From Elizabethkingia meningoseptica_A (GTDB taxonomy: Bacteria; Bacteroidota; Bacteroidia; Flavobacteriales; Weeksellaceae): 64,000 bases of DNA. Shown here one piece after another: positions 17,300-25,009 of the stretch; position 1 is the first letter of the stretch; each line of letters opens with the position of its first letter. The position numbers and the translations under genes were made by a program. Below the pieces are notes generated by a model that was given only the letters and a program-made list of their open reading frames with translations, did not search any database and was not told the origin of the DNA. The stretch covers positions 496,001 to 560,000 of the forward strand of contig NZ_JBJDLK010000002.1 of assembly GCF_045762675.1 (NCBI RefSeq), in the 5' to 3' direction.

Positions 17300-18808
17300 A
17301 TGAACGTAAATGTATTAAAAAATAAACGGCCAAAAATAGCAGGAATTGTGCTAACAGCTGTATCTTTCTGGATGATGTCCTGCAGGGGTGCCGATACCCC
17401 CATACAGGAAGGCAGTCAAAATCCTTATAATGTAAAAATAAATATGCTGGGAATTATTGATGCAGAGCAAACTCCTGCTAAATCTGCCTCTGCAAATAAA
17501 ACAGCTATTTCTTCCCAGGCTGTTCAGAATTCTACAATTAAAATTGATGAAAACAACTATATTACAGCAAGCCTTACTCCTCAGAATTTAACAACGAAAA
17601 ACAAAGCACAGGCTTCTTTAAATCCGACTGCAATCACCTCCGGGACGCCAACTGTCCTTAATGATCTGGTGAAGTACAAAGTAGCCGTATATGACAGTAA
17701 CGGTACACGGGTAGATGAGAAAGAATTCTCCTATACCCAAAATGACTCCAACGGCTTTATGCTGAATGGAGATCAGAACTATACTTTTATCGCCTACTCC
17801 GTTAACAGTACTTCATCAGCAGATACCCCGGCTGTAACAAACGGCGGAACATTAGCCACTGCTACACTGGCGAATGTAAGCAAAGACCTGATGTTATTCA
17901 AAAAGAATATGACTGTAACCGGTAATGGTCCCAATTATCTGGATGTTGTATTGAAACACCAGTTCAGCCAGATTACCACCATACTGGATGCCAGACAGGT
18001 AGGAACCATTACCGACATTACTTCCCCGACTATTTCACCAGCAAAATCTTCTGCAAACCTTAGTTTTAACAATAATACCTTATCTTACAACAGTGATATT
18101 TCCGGTGGTGCAGCAATCAGCTTCCCTACCCCAAACAGCCAGTATGTAAGCAGTTCACCTACTCAGGTTATTTCCCCGACAAATGCAAACGGTGTACTGA
18201 ATATCAGCTCTGTTACCATTGATGGGATTTCCAAACCGGTATCCATGAATAATATAAAAATCGATCCGGGCGTAAAATATGACCTGAGATTGCGATTCGG
18301 TCCATGCAGACAGGATGTAACCCCAACAGATTTTTCTGTAAAAGATGGAGTTCCTCAAACTTTTACCTTCCCAGCTACCGATTTCGGTTTTGTATTTGAT
18401 GTGTATAGTTTAGATAATTCGTTTAATCTGGAAATTAATGGTGTTCAGCTTACAACACAGGAGATACAGTTTAATGATGGTGGATCAAACATACAAAACA
18501 TTATGTTTACAGATAACACCAAATACATGTATAATAACATTCCGGGAGTATGGCTAATCAAAGGTGACCAAGCCCATCCTATGCTTAGAATCGTCATTGC
18601 AAAAGACAATTCAGTTTCTTTTTATGGCAGCAAAAATAGCTATCAACCTCTCCTTCCCCTTAAACTCTACAATGGAAACAGTCTCAATCCCATTATATGG
18701 AATACAACCGGAACGAATACGGTGAAAATTAACCAAATGATAGATCAGCAAACCTATATGACCGGAAGAGGTACCGGAAAAGCAGTTATTAACTGTACCA
18801 ACCCATAA
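17300..18808 (+). CDS. Fimbrillin-like surface lipoprotein (copy 2)
   Basis: 502 residues from the ATG at 17300, chosen because it opens a proper lipoprotein signal peptide with lipobox MMSC (Cys28); the reading frame is open further upstream but that would bury the signal. The N-terminal part has T-Y-T-F-I-A-Y-S-type fimbrillin strands (here Y-T-F-I-A-Y-S-V-N), a conserved K-H-Q-F-S-Q-I-T-T-I-L-D-A-R-Q core, and the C-terminal half ends in N-C-T-N-P. About two-thirds identical by eye to the 19217 protein. Preceded by CAAACAAACA in the leader. Predicted to be a surface-anchored adhesin or pilus-like subunit. Confidence 0.75.
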   Translation: MNVNVLKNKRPKIAGIVLTAVSFWMMSCRGADTPIQEGSQNPYNVKINMLGIIDAEQTPAKSASANKTAISSQAVQNSTIKIDENNYITASLTPQNLTTKNKAQASLNPTAITSGTPTVLNDLVKYKVAVYDSNGTRVDEKEFSYTQNDSNGFMLNGDQNYTFIAYSVNSTSSADTPAVTNGGTLATATLANVSKDLMLFKKNMTVTGNGPNYLDVVLKHQFSQITTILDARQVGTITDITSPTISPAKSSANLSFNNNTLSYNSDISGGAAISFPTPNSQYVSSSPTQVISPTNANGVLNISSVTIDGISKPVSMNNIKIDPGVKYDLRLRFGPCRQDVTPTDFSVKDGVPQTFTFPATDFGFVFDVYSLDNSFNLEINGVQLTTQEIQFNDGGSNIQNIMFTDNTKYMYNNIPGVWLIKGDQAHPMLRIVIAKDNSVSFYGSKNSYQPLLPLKLYNGNSLNPIIWNTTGTNTVKINQMIDQQTYMTGRGTGKAVINCTNP

Positions 18809-18850
18809 ATAAGTCCTCTTTAGCAGGATTTATACAATAATCATATTTAC

Positions 18851-18916
18851 TTTTATTTATTTTAAAAGCGTATAACACGTCTTAAATGAGGCTACTTTTG
18901 AGTAGTCTCATTTTAT
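18851..18916 (+). terminator. 3' RNA module A with terminator hairpin
   Basis: TTTTATTTATTTTAAAA, a small AAGCG...CGTCTT hairpin, then TGAGGCTAC-TTTTGA-GTAGTCTCA followed by TTTT. It is the degenerate member of a five-copy 3' module (20791, 21151, 23685, 24718). Some read-through into the next cassette is likely because no promoter palindrome lies before 19020. Confidence 0.6.
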
Positions 18917-19019
18917 CCTGCTTTCAAATCTGAATAAAACCTATCAGAATTTCAACACGCATCCCCCTGCCAGGATAGACAAATACTATAAAAACATAAC
19001 AATTAAATTCCAATACACG

Positions 19020-19193
19020 ATGAATGAAACACAAAAAAAAGAGTATACAGCTCCACAGATGGAGGTTACTTTGATTAACATGGAAGAAGGTGTTGCCGCA
19101 GGCTCTGCCAGAGTTGTCCCTACTGATCTTAATGATAAAGTCTATGAACAATGGGACACTAATACCGAGGATACACGCCCGTTTGACTGGTAA
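19020..19193 (+). CDS. Small acidic peptide, fimbrillin-associated family (copy 3)
   Basis: 57 residues, a near copy of the 17095 protein: M-N-E-T-Q-K-K-E-Y-T-A-P, then M-E-E-G-V-A-A-G-S-A-R-V-V-P-T-D, V-Y-E-Q-W-D-T and a C-terminal F-D-W. The differences are conservative (I/L, N/D), and many are silent or synonymous-type, which indicates selection to keep the protein. 23 nt upstream of the next fimbrillin-like gene. Confidence 0.8.
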   Translation: MNETQKKEYTAPQMEVTLINMEEGVAAGSARVVPTDLNDKVYEQWDTNTEDTRPFDW

Positions 19194-19216
19194 GAACAAT
19201 TCAATAAACAAACACA

Positions 19217-20752
19217 ATGAACTTAAATTTATCAACACACAGACTGTCAAAAATAGCTATAATACTGTTAACTCCCTTATTTATCGGGTTGGTGTCATGC
19301 AGAAGCAGTGACCCCCCTATACAGGAAGACAGCAAAAATGCTTATAATGTAAAAATAAATATGCTGGGATTCCTAAATGAAGAGCAAGCTCCTGCGACAT
19401 CGGCTTCAGCGAATAAAACAGCTATTTCTCACCAAGCTGTTCAGAATTCAACCATCAAAATTGATGAAAACAACTACATTACTGCAAGCCTTATTCCACA
19501 AAATGCAACATCAGACAACAGAGCTCAGGCTTCTTTAAATCCGAGTGCAATCACCTCCGGTACGCCAACTGTACTTAATAATCTGGTGAAGTACAAAGTA
19601 GCCGTATACAACAGTAATGGTACACGGGTAGATGAGAAAGAATTCTCCTATACTCAAAATGACTCCAACGGCTTTATGCTGAACGGAGGCCAGACCTATA
19701 CTTTTGTTGCGTATTCCGTAAATAGCACTTCCTCGACAGATACGCCTACGATAACCAACGGCGGAGCACTAGCTACTGCCAAACTGGCAAATATGAATAA
19801 AGACCTGATGTTTTTCAAAAAAACGATGGCCGTATCCGGTAACGGTCCCAATTACCTGAATATCATATTGAAACACCAGTTCAGCCAGATTACCACCATA
19901 CTGGATGCAAGACAGGTAGGAACCATAACCAGCATCGTTGCTCCCACAATTTCTCCCGCTAAAACGTCGGCAGATCTTAGTTTTAATAATGACCTTACTC
20001 CACTATCTTACAATAGTGATATTTCCGGTGGCACTGCAGTGAATTTCCCTACACTCAACAGCCAGTATGTAAGCAGTACACCTACTCAGGTTATTTCGCC
20101 GACAAATGCGAACGGTATCCTGAATATCAACGCTGTTACAATCGACGGGGTTGCGAAACCTGTAGTTATGAATAACATAAATATCACCCCTGGAGTAAAA
20201 TACGATCTGAGATTACGATTCGGTCCATGCAGACAGGATGTAACCCCAACCCCATTCAGTGTAAGCAACGGAAATACAAAAACATTCAATATGCCGGCAA
20301 CCAGTTTTGGATTTTTGTTTGATATTTACTTTCTGGATAACTCCTTCAATATGACCATTAACGGAACTAAACTGGCTACCAAAGAAATTCAATTTCAGGA
20401 TAACATATTGGGCTCCCCCCAGAATGTTGCATTTGCAGACAATAGCGGCACATATGAGCATAATTATCCCGGTATATGGACATATGATGGAAATGCCATC
20501 AACGGTAATTCTACAGCAGTCCCTATTGTAAGAGTAGTAATCAGTCCCGACGGAACCGTCTCTATGTACGGTGTAAAACAAAACAGAGGTTCCTTATACC
20601 CGCTTAAACTGGTTAACGGAAACAGTTTTAACAAGGTTCCATGGAATACAGGATCTTCCAATACAGTAATTGCCTCACAGCAAACTTTCGGCAGTACAAC
20701 AATGAATGGCATTGGTATTGGAAAAACAATAATCACGTGTACCAATCCTTAA
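19217..20752 (+). CDS. Fimbrillin-like surface lipoprotein (copy 3)
   Basis: 511 residues. Signal peptide with lipobox LVSC, Cys28. The mature protein follows the 17300 protein closely through S-A-S-A-N-K-T-A-I-S, Q-A-V-Q-N-S-T-I-K-I-D-E-N-N-Y-I-T-A-S-L and the K-H-Q-F-S-Q-I-T-T-I-L-D core, and diverges in the last 150 residues, which may be the exposed variable tip. With 19020 it forms a tandem duplicate of the 17095-18808 cassette. The leader AATAAACAAACACA directly precedes the ATG. Confidence 0.75.
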   Translation: MNLNLSTHRLSKIAIILLTPLFIGLVSCRSSDPPIQEDSKNAYNVKINMLGFLNEEQAPATSASANKTAISHQAVQNSTIKIDENNYITASLIPQNATSDNRAQASLNPSAITSGTPTVLNNLVKYKVAVYNSNGTRVDEKEFSYTQNDSNGFMLNGGQTYTFVAYSVNSTSSTDTPTITNGGALATAKLANMNKDLMFFKKTMAVSGNGPNYLNIILKHQFSQITTILDARQVGTITSIVAPTISPAKTSADLSFNNDLTPLSYNSDISGGTAVNFPTLNSQYVSSTPTQVISPTNANGILNINAVTIDGVAKPVVMNNINITPGVKYDLRLRFGPCRQDVTPTPFSVSNGNTKTFNMPATSFGFLFDIYFLDNSFNMTINGTKLATKEIQFQDNILGSPQNVAFADNSGTYEHNYPGIWTYDGNAINGNSTAVPIVRVVISPDGTVSMYGVKQNRGSLYPLKLVNGNSFNKVPWNTGSSNTVIASQQTFGSTTMNGIGIGKTIITCTNP

Positions 20753-20790
20753 TATAAAACTGATTCTGCAGGTCAAAATAAATCTTATTT

Positions 20791-20855
20791 ACTTCTATTT
20801 GTTTGTAAAACGTTTAACACGTTTAATAGGCTGTCCTATCGGACAGCTTATTTTT
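20791..20855 (+). terminator. 3' RNA module B with terminator hairpin
   Basis: CTATTTGTTTGTAAAA, then small stem AAACG-TTTAACA-CGTTT, then AATAGGCTGTCC-TATC-GGACAGCTTATT and TTT. It ends the 19217 transcript. Confidence 0.8.
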
Positions 20856-21013
20856 GAAATACATCTTTACTTATAAGCATTAAGAATACTTTTAAAATTT
20901 ATTCGTGAGCCTTTATGTAATTGTTTTTAAAATTAAGGACTAAAAACTTTAAATAGTTTTATATTCAAATTGAAAAATAGATCACCAGATTATTAATCTA
21001 TACACGTATAAAA

Positions 21014-21060
21014 TGACAGATATCTGTTATTTTATTTTCAACCAACTACAAATATATTTG
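21014..21060 (+). promoter_or_regulatory. Palindrome-controlled promoter P4 (no ORF downstream)
   Basis: TGACAGATATCTGTTA (21014-21029) and a perfect -7 TATATTTG at 21053-21060, spacing 31.5 bp. No gene of normal size follows before the terminator at 21201-21232. Confidence 0.8.
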
Positions 21061-21066
21061 TAATCA

Positions 21067-21235
21067 TATAATTCTAAAAACAGAACTATTATACAATTCT
21101 GATGCAACTAACAATTTATTGCATTTTCAGAATGTTAAAGATAAAGTAGTATCATCATCTACTGTTATTTGTTTGTGTAAAAACGTCGATACGTTTCTTT
21201 AGAGAGAACAGCATGCTGTTCTCTCTTCTTTTTTA
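21067..21235 (+). ncRNA. Candidate small RNA 1, about 170 nt
   Basis: The start is estimated at 7 nt after the P4 -7 element. The 3' end is module C: ATCATCATCTACTGTTATTT and GTTTGTGTAAAA, stem AAACGT-CGAT-ACGTTT, and a perfect 11-bp terminator AGAGAGAACAG-CATG-CTGTTCTCTCT followed by TCTTTTTT. The only ORF inside is 15 codons (21102-21149, starting M-Q-L-T-I-Y). The UUUGUUUGUG segment can pair with 10 nt of CACAAACAAA in the luxR-type gene 1 leader. It is a strong candidate for a regulatory RNA, though a peptide-coding role is not excluded. Confidence 0.6.
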
Positions 21236-21378
21236 TAATATTCTATATAAAATCAGATACTTTGGCGATCAGTCTAAAAATTTGGGAGTTAAGCAAAAAG
21301 TTTAGCTAATCTGAAGTTGTTTAATTTTGGCATTGAAGGACTGAAATATTGGATTTATTAATCTTCCATATAAGATAA

Positions 21379-21537
21379 CGTTCCTACGGAACGCTGTGAA
21401 TGCTCATATAATCTACAGAGATAAAGTCCCTAACGGCTTCTTCGGATTAAAAATCAGAATGTTCAGTATGAGGCTCCGGAGGAGCCAGATCTGTGTAAAA
21501 GTAAATAAATCACAGGATACGTATTCCGGAGGAATAC
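21379..21537. repeat. Three short hairpin palindromes in a long gap
   Basis: CGTTCC-TAC-GGAACG (21379-21393), GGCTCC-GGA-GGAGCC (21472-21486) and GTATTCC-GGA-GGAATAC (21521-21537): each a 6-7 bp perfect stem around a 3-nt loop. They look like parts of a dispersed intergenic repeat. The rest of 21236-21888 is AT-rich DNA in which I see no gene. Confidence 0.5.
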
Positions 21538-21888
21538 TACCTCAGGAATAAGAATAGTCGAAAGAACTCATATTTATCTACCAGATTGCTATAGATTATT
21601 AATTCCTCCCCAGGAAATGAGATTGATCATATGCTTTTTCAGCAATAAATCATATTTCTTTTCGTGTTTAAACTCTGCACATAAACTTCTTTTTAAAATC
21701 CCTGAAAACTCCTTGCTCAAAAGCTTTTTAGCAATTTATAACATGTATCATTTTAGTTAATAAGGTAAGTACTAACCTTCTGATTCACATATATTTTCTC
21801 TAATTATGCACAGTTTTTAGTAACATGTGTTATGCTCAAAATAAAAATAATTTCCACACCCAGAATGAACATTTAAGAATATAAAATA

Positions 21889-22074
21889 ATGCAAAACAAA
21901 GAAGAAGAAAATGTAAATAAAAAAGAATACCAGCCTCCCGTCCTGAAAATAAGCTTTATTGAAATGGAAGAAGGAATTGCAACAGGTTCAGCACTTACAA
22001 CACCATCAAATAACAACGGACAGGTTCAAGATGAATGGGATACTGAAGATGATTCCCGCCCTTTTGAATGGTAA
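21889..22074 (+). CDS. Small acidic peptide, fimbrillin-associated family (copy 4)
   Basis: 61 residues: basic/acidic start, K-K-E-Y-Q-P-P, then M-E-E-G-I-A-T-G-S-A, then D-E-W-D-T-E-D-D and a final F-E-W. Same architecture as the 17095 and 19020 proteins but clearly diverged. 24 nt upstream of the fimbrillin-like gene at 22099. No palindrome of the regional type was found before it, so its promoter is not identified. Confidence 0.8.
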   Translation: MQNKEEENVNKKEYQPPVLKISFIEMEEGIATGSALTTPSNNNGQVQDEWDTEDDSRPFEW

Positions 22075-22098
22075 CAACAATCAGACAATTACAAAATT

Positions 22099-23637
22099 AT
22101 GAACATACAAACATTGAAAATATCCCGAATAAGCATCCTGTTTTTTACAGTATTATTATGGACATTCTCATGCAGGAATACAGACACGGCTATTGAAGGA
22201 AACAACAATGTAGCGGGAATGGTATATATTAATTTAATAGGAGCAACTTCGGAAAAACAAATTCCGGAAAATCCGGAAAAAGAAGCTTCAAACAATCAAC
22301 AAACTTCAGACAACAGAAGCATCAAAAAGATTATTCCATTTGATGCCATAACTTCAGCCGTTGTCACTTTAACACCTGAAAGCACAGCTCCTCAGGCGTC
22401 AAAAAAAGGAATTCCCATGGGACTTTCACAATCCACAGCTTTGGAAAACGGAATAAAATATAAAGTAGTCGTATATAATGAAAACGGAATTTATGAAGGA
22501 GAAAATAACTATAGCGTGGGAGATAAAAATCCGGCACCTTTCAAATTAAACGGAGGCCAGACTTATACTTTTATTGCCTACTCTACAGGAAGTAAAACGC
22601 TTATTCCGCCATTTACCAATGGTGGGGCGGGAAGCAATATCAGTGGAGCCAAACTAACCGGAATAAACGGAGATCTGATGTTTTTCAAAAAAACAATGAC
22701 TGTTTCCGGTAACGGGCCAAATAATTTGAATATTACACTAAAGCACAGATTTAGTCAGATCAGTACAAAACTGGATGCACGACAGGTTGGTTTTTTTGGT
22801 GAACTTACCAATCCTCTCCTGATCCCGCAAAAAGCACTCAGCAACTCTGCCGACATTAATTTTGCGACGGACGAACTTAAATACAATGGAAGTATTTCCG
22901 GGAATATTTCCTTAACATTTCCTGCAATTAATCCGTCTAACCGCCCTAATGTAATGTCTAGCAATCCGGTACAACTTATCTCATCCGGTACAACGGGGGA
23001 TTTTTACATGGGCAACCTTGTACTCGATGGAATAGCAAAACAAAATCTAAGCTTTGATAATGTAAAAATCACACCCGGACTTAAATATAATATGAACGTC
23101 AGATTTCAACCTTGCAGAGAGAATACAAATTGGACATTTATTACTCTTGGCGATGAATATGGAGGAATATATAATAAAACGGTTTCCATGCCTGGGTCAG
23201 ATTTAGGTTATGTCTTTGAAATTTATAAAATGGACAACTCTTTCAACATGAAAATAAACGGTACTATGTTGGCGACAAAGGAAATACAGTTTGAAAAAAC
23301 GAAAACAGGAATACCAACACCTCAAAATGTAATGTTCGCCGATGGTACCAAATATGAATCAGATGGAATTCCGGGGATATGGACGCTTGAAGCCGTATAT
23401 CCTAATCCACCTGTAATAAGGCTCATTATCGATAAAAACGGAAATGTATCTATGCTGGGGCTTAAACAGAATGGTGGTACACTGGAACCACTTACATTAT
23501 ATAATGGTAATCAGTTTAATAAAGTAACATGGTATGGGGATAAAAATAATGAAGTTGTCATCTCACAAGAACGATTTGGAGCAACCTTTATGGTATCATC
23601 CTCTTCAGGTAAAAAAATTGTAAAATGTATTGATTAA
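22099..23637 (+). CDS. Fimbrillin-like surface lipoprotein (copy 4)
   Basis: 512 residues. Signal peptide with lipobox TFSC, Cys25. Conserved landmarks with the 17300 and 19217 proteins: L-N-G-G-Q-T-Y-T-F-I-A-Y-S, D-L-M-F-F-K-K-T-M-T-V-S-G-N-G-P-N, the K-H-R-F-S-Q-I-S-T-K-L-D-A-R-Q core, and N-S-F-N-M-K-I-N-G-T-x-L-A-T-K-E-I-Q-F. More diverged than the tandem pair. Surface adhesin or pilus-like component by family resemblance. Confidence 0.75.
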   Translation: MNIQTLKISRISILFFTVLLWTFSCRNTDTAIEGNNNVAGMVYINLIGATSEKQIPENPEKEASNNQQTSDNRSIKKIIPFDAITSAVVTLTPESTAPQASKKGIPMGLSQSTALENGIKYKVVVYNENGIYEGENNYSVGDKNPAPFKLNGGQTYTFIAYSTGSKTLIPPFTNGGAGSNISGAKLTGINGDLMFFKKTMTVSGNGPNNLNITLKHRFSQISTKLDARQVGFFGELTNPLLIPQKALSNSADINFATDELKYNGSISGNISLTFPAINPSNRPNVMSSNPVQLISSGTTGDFYMGNLVLDGIAKQNLSFDNVKITPGLKYNMNVRFQPCRENTNWTFITLGDEYGGIYNKTVSMPGSDLGYVFEIYKMDNSFNMKINGTMLATKEIQFEKTKTGIPTPQNVMFADGTKYESDGIPGIWTLEAVYPNPPVIRLIIDKNGNVSMLGLKQNGGTLEPLTLYNGNQFNKVTWYGDKNNEVVISQERFGATFMVSSSSGKKIVKCID

Positions 23638-23684
23638 TAATTGAGACATAGATAAATATACAGGAATATTTTTATTAAAATACA

Positions 23685-23768
23685 ATCATCATTTATTGTT
23701 ATTTGTTTGTGTAAAAAACTGTTATCAGTTTCCCGGGTGGTTATGCCTGTAAGATCGCCCGGTTTTTA
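23685..23768 (+). terminator. 3' RNA module D with terminator hairpin
   Basis: ATCATCATTTATTGTTATTT and GTTTGTGTAAAA match candidate small RNA 1 at all but a few positions, followed by stem AAACTG-TTAT-CAGTTT and terminator CCGGGTG...CGCCCGG with TTTTT. The stem sequences differ from module C while pairing is kept. Confidence 0.75.
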
Positions 23769-23830
23769 TAAAAAAAATAATTACAGTACGGCAGATAACC
23801 TGTGTTATTGTATTGGAACTGTTTAATCTT

Positions 23831-23915
23831 ATTGCCTCCGTATTTCATAATATTATTTGTTAACGCTTAAAAACACACGATGAAAAAACAACGGAGGCAA
23901 TTTTATAAAAAATAA
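23831..23915 (+). promoter_or_regulatory. Structured leader with upstream ORF before HdeD-like gene 1
   Basis: ATTGCCTCCGT (23831-23841) pairs perfectly with ACGGAGGCAAT (23891-23901). An 11-codon ORF (23880-23915, M-K-K-Q-R-R-Q-F-Y-K-K) runs through the 3' arm and stops 4 nt before the main ATG. The same layout with compensatory base changes occurs at 27300-27384, suggesting a conserved RNA switch or attenuator. Confidence 0.55.
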
Positions 23916-23919
23916 AATC

Positions 23920-24480
23920 ATGATATCTAATTCATTAAATCTTACTGTAAAGTCCTGGTACCTGCATTTCATTACGGGCGCCTTTTTCCTTTTTACAGGA
24001 ATTTATGTGGTTACGGTTTCTCCTGATTTGTATCCCGGACTGAACAAATTACTCGGAACAGCCTTTATACTTTCAGGTTTGGTCTTTTCGGTGTTTTCAG
24101 TCCGAAACTATTCGAAAATTGCAGGATGGGGCTGGTATATCATTTATGGCATTTTGATTGCCGGAATGGGAATCTACCTGACTGAGCATCGGGATGAATC
24201 ATTATTTTTTGCCACAGGATTTGCCTCATTATTCCGGTGTGGATTATTACTGGGAATCTCTTTTGAATTACAAAAACACGGACATCAGGCCTGGGGAAAC
24301 CTGAGTATCAGCAGCGCTATAGGTTTTGTTTTTTCAGTAATGGTCTTTATGGACCCTATCTTAATCTGTCTTGCCTTTGTTGTAATGGGTATATCAGATA
24401 TTATTTTATCATTAACCTTCAGAAAAACAAATCGTTCATACCGTACTGTTAAGTACTTAAAAAGGAATTATACAAATTAA
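23920..24480 (+). CDS. HdeD-like multi-span membrane protein 1
   Basis: 186 residues with six predicted membrane helices in three similar pairs, ending in a basic tail. The layout and segments such as T-G-I-Y-V-V and G-W-G-W-Y-I-I-Y-G-I-L resemble the DUF308/HdeD acid-resistance membrane family. The 27405 protein is a paralog of the same length class. Function unknown; HdeD is linked to acid stress in enterics. Starts after a structured leader. Confidence 0.7.
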   Translation: MISNSLNLTVKSWYLHFITGAFFLFTGIYVVTVSPDLYPGLNKLLGTAFILSGLVFSVFSVRNYSKIAGWGWYIIYGILIAGMGIYLTEHRDESLFFATGFASLFRCGLLLGISFELQKHGHQAWGNLSISSAIGFVFSVMVFMDPILICLAFVVMGISDIILSLTFRKTNRSYRTVKYLKRNYTN

Positions 24481-24503
24481 GAGTCCCGAAGAATCATTCA
24501 AAA

Positions 24504-24550
24504 TGACGGATTTCTGTCATTTTTTATTTATAGCATAACATTTACATTTG
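24504..24550 (+). promoter_or_regulatory. Palindrome-controlled promoter P5 (no ORF downstream)
   Basis: TGACGGATTTCTGTCA (24504-24519) and a perfect -7 TACATTTG (24543-24550) at 31.5-bp spacing. Only ORFs of a few codons follow before the terminator at 24765. Confidence 0.8.
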
Positions 24551-24556
24551 TACAGG

Positions 24557-24796
24557 TAATAAAATGAATACAATTTAAATCTGTAACAAAAAATAAAAGA
24601 AATTTTTAATTAAAACAATCTTTTTAAACGACTGTCAGGAAAGCAAATGCAAAAAATCAGTTCTGATAACTATTAAAATAAATTTTATTTTTTTGAATTA
24701 ACAGATTAAAAACAATACATCATCATTCATCATTCATTTGTTTGTAAAAACCATTAACAGTTTCCCGGGCAGCCCTTATGATCTGCCCGGTTTTTA
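24557..24796 (+). ncRNA. Candidate small RNA 2, about 240 nt
   Basis: The start is estimated from P5. The 3' end is module E: ATCATCATTCATCATTCATT then TGTTTGTAAAAA, a weak AAAC...GTTT stem, and terminator CCGGGCAG...CTGCCCGG followed by TTTTTATTTT. The longest ORF from ATG is about 9 codons. UUUGUUUGU can pair with ACAAACAAA in the luxR and fimbrillin-like leaders. It shares promoter type and 3' module with small RNA 1 but not the 5' part. Confidence 0.6.
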
Positions 24797-24949
24797 TTTT
24801 AAAAACAAATTACTGAAACTAAGCATAACCCGTAAATAAAATTATAATTTACAAAAATCAACAATATGTTGACAATACAAATAATAATATTCACAATAAT
24901 TTTGATTTTCAATAAAAAAAAGTATTCGTAAAAATATTTTTGTTAAAAA

Positions 24950-24996
24950 TGACAGATATCTGTCATTTTTTACCTCTTCCATCTTCGATAGCTTGC
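24950..24996 (+). promoter_or_regulatory. Palindrome-controlled promoter P6 (luxR-type gene 3)
   Basis: A perfect TGACAGATATCTGTCA (24950-24965). At the conserved 31.5-bp spacing lies TAGCTTGC (24989-24996), a weaker -7 (TA and TT kept). The start of transcription would fall at about 25003, only some 7 nt before the ATG at 25010. Confidence 0.7.
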
Positions 24997-25009
24997 ATTG
25001 CAAAACAAA

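Noticed and set aside
21738..21840. Operator formed by two TAACATGT copies before the fourth cassette
   Set aside because: Short, imperfect and AT-rich; no fixed relation to a -7 element.
23781..23820. An eighth palindrome site before HdeD-like gene 1
   Set aside because: GGCAGATAACCTGTG has a one-base insertion in the centre, and no -7 element lies at the fixed spacing.
24998..25009. In-frame TTG as start of the third LuxR-type gene
   Set aside because: It overlaps the predicted -7 element, and the ATG at 25010 aligns with the paralogs.
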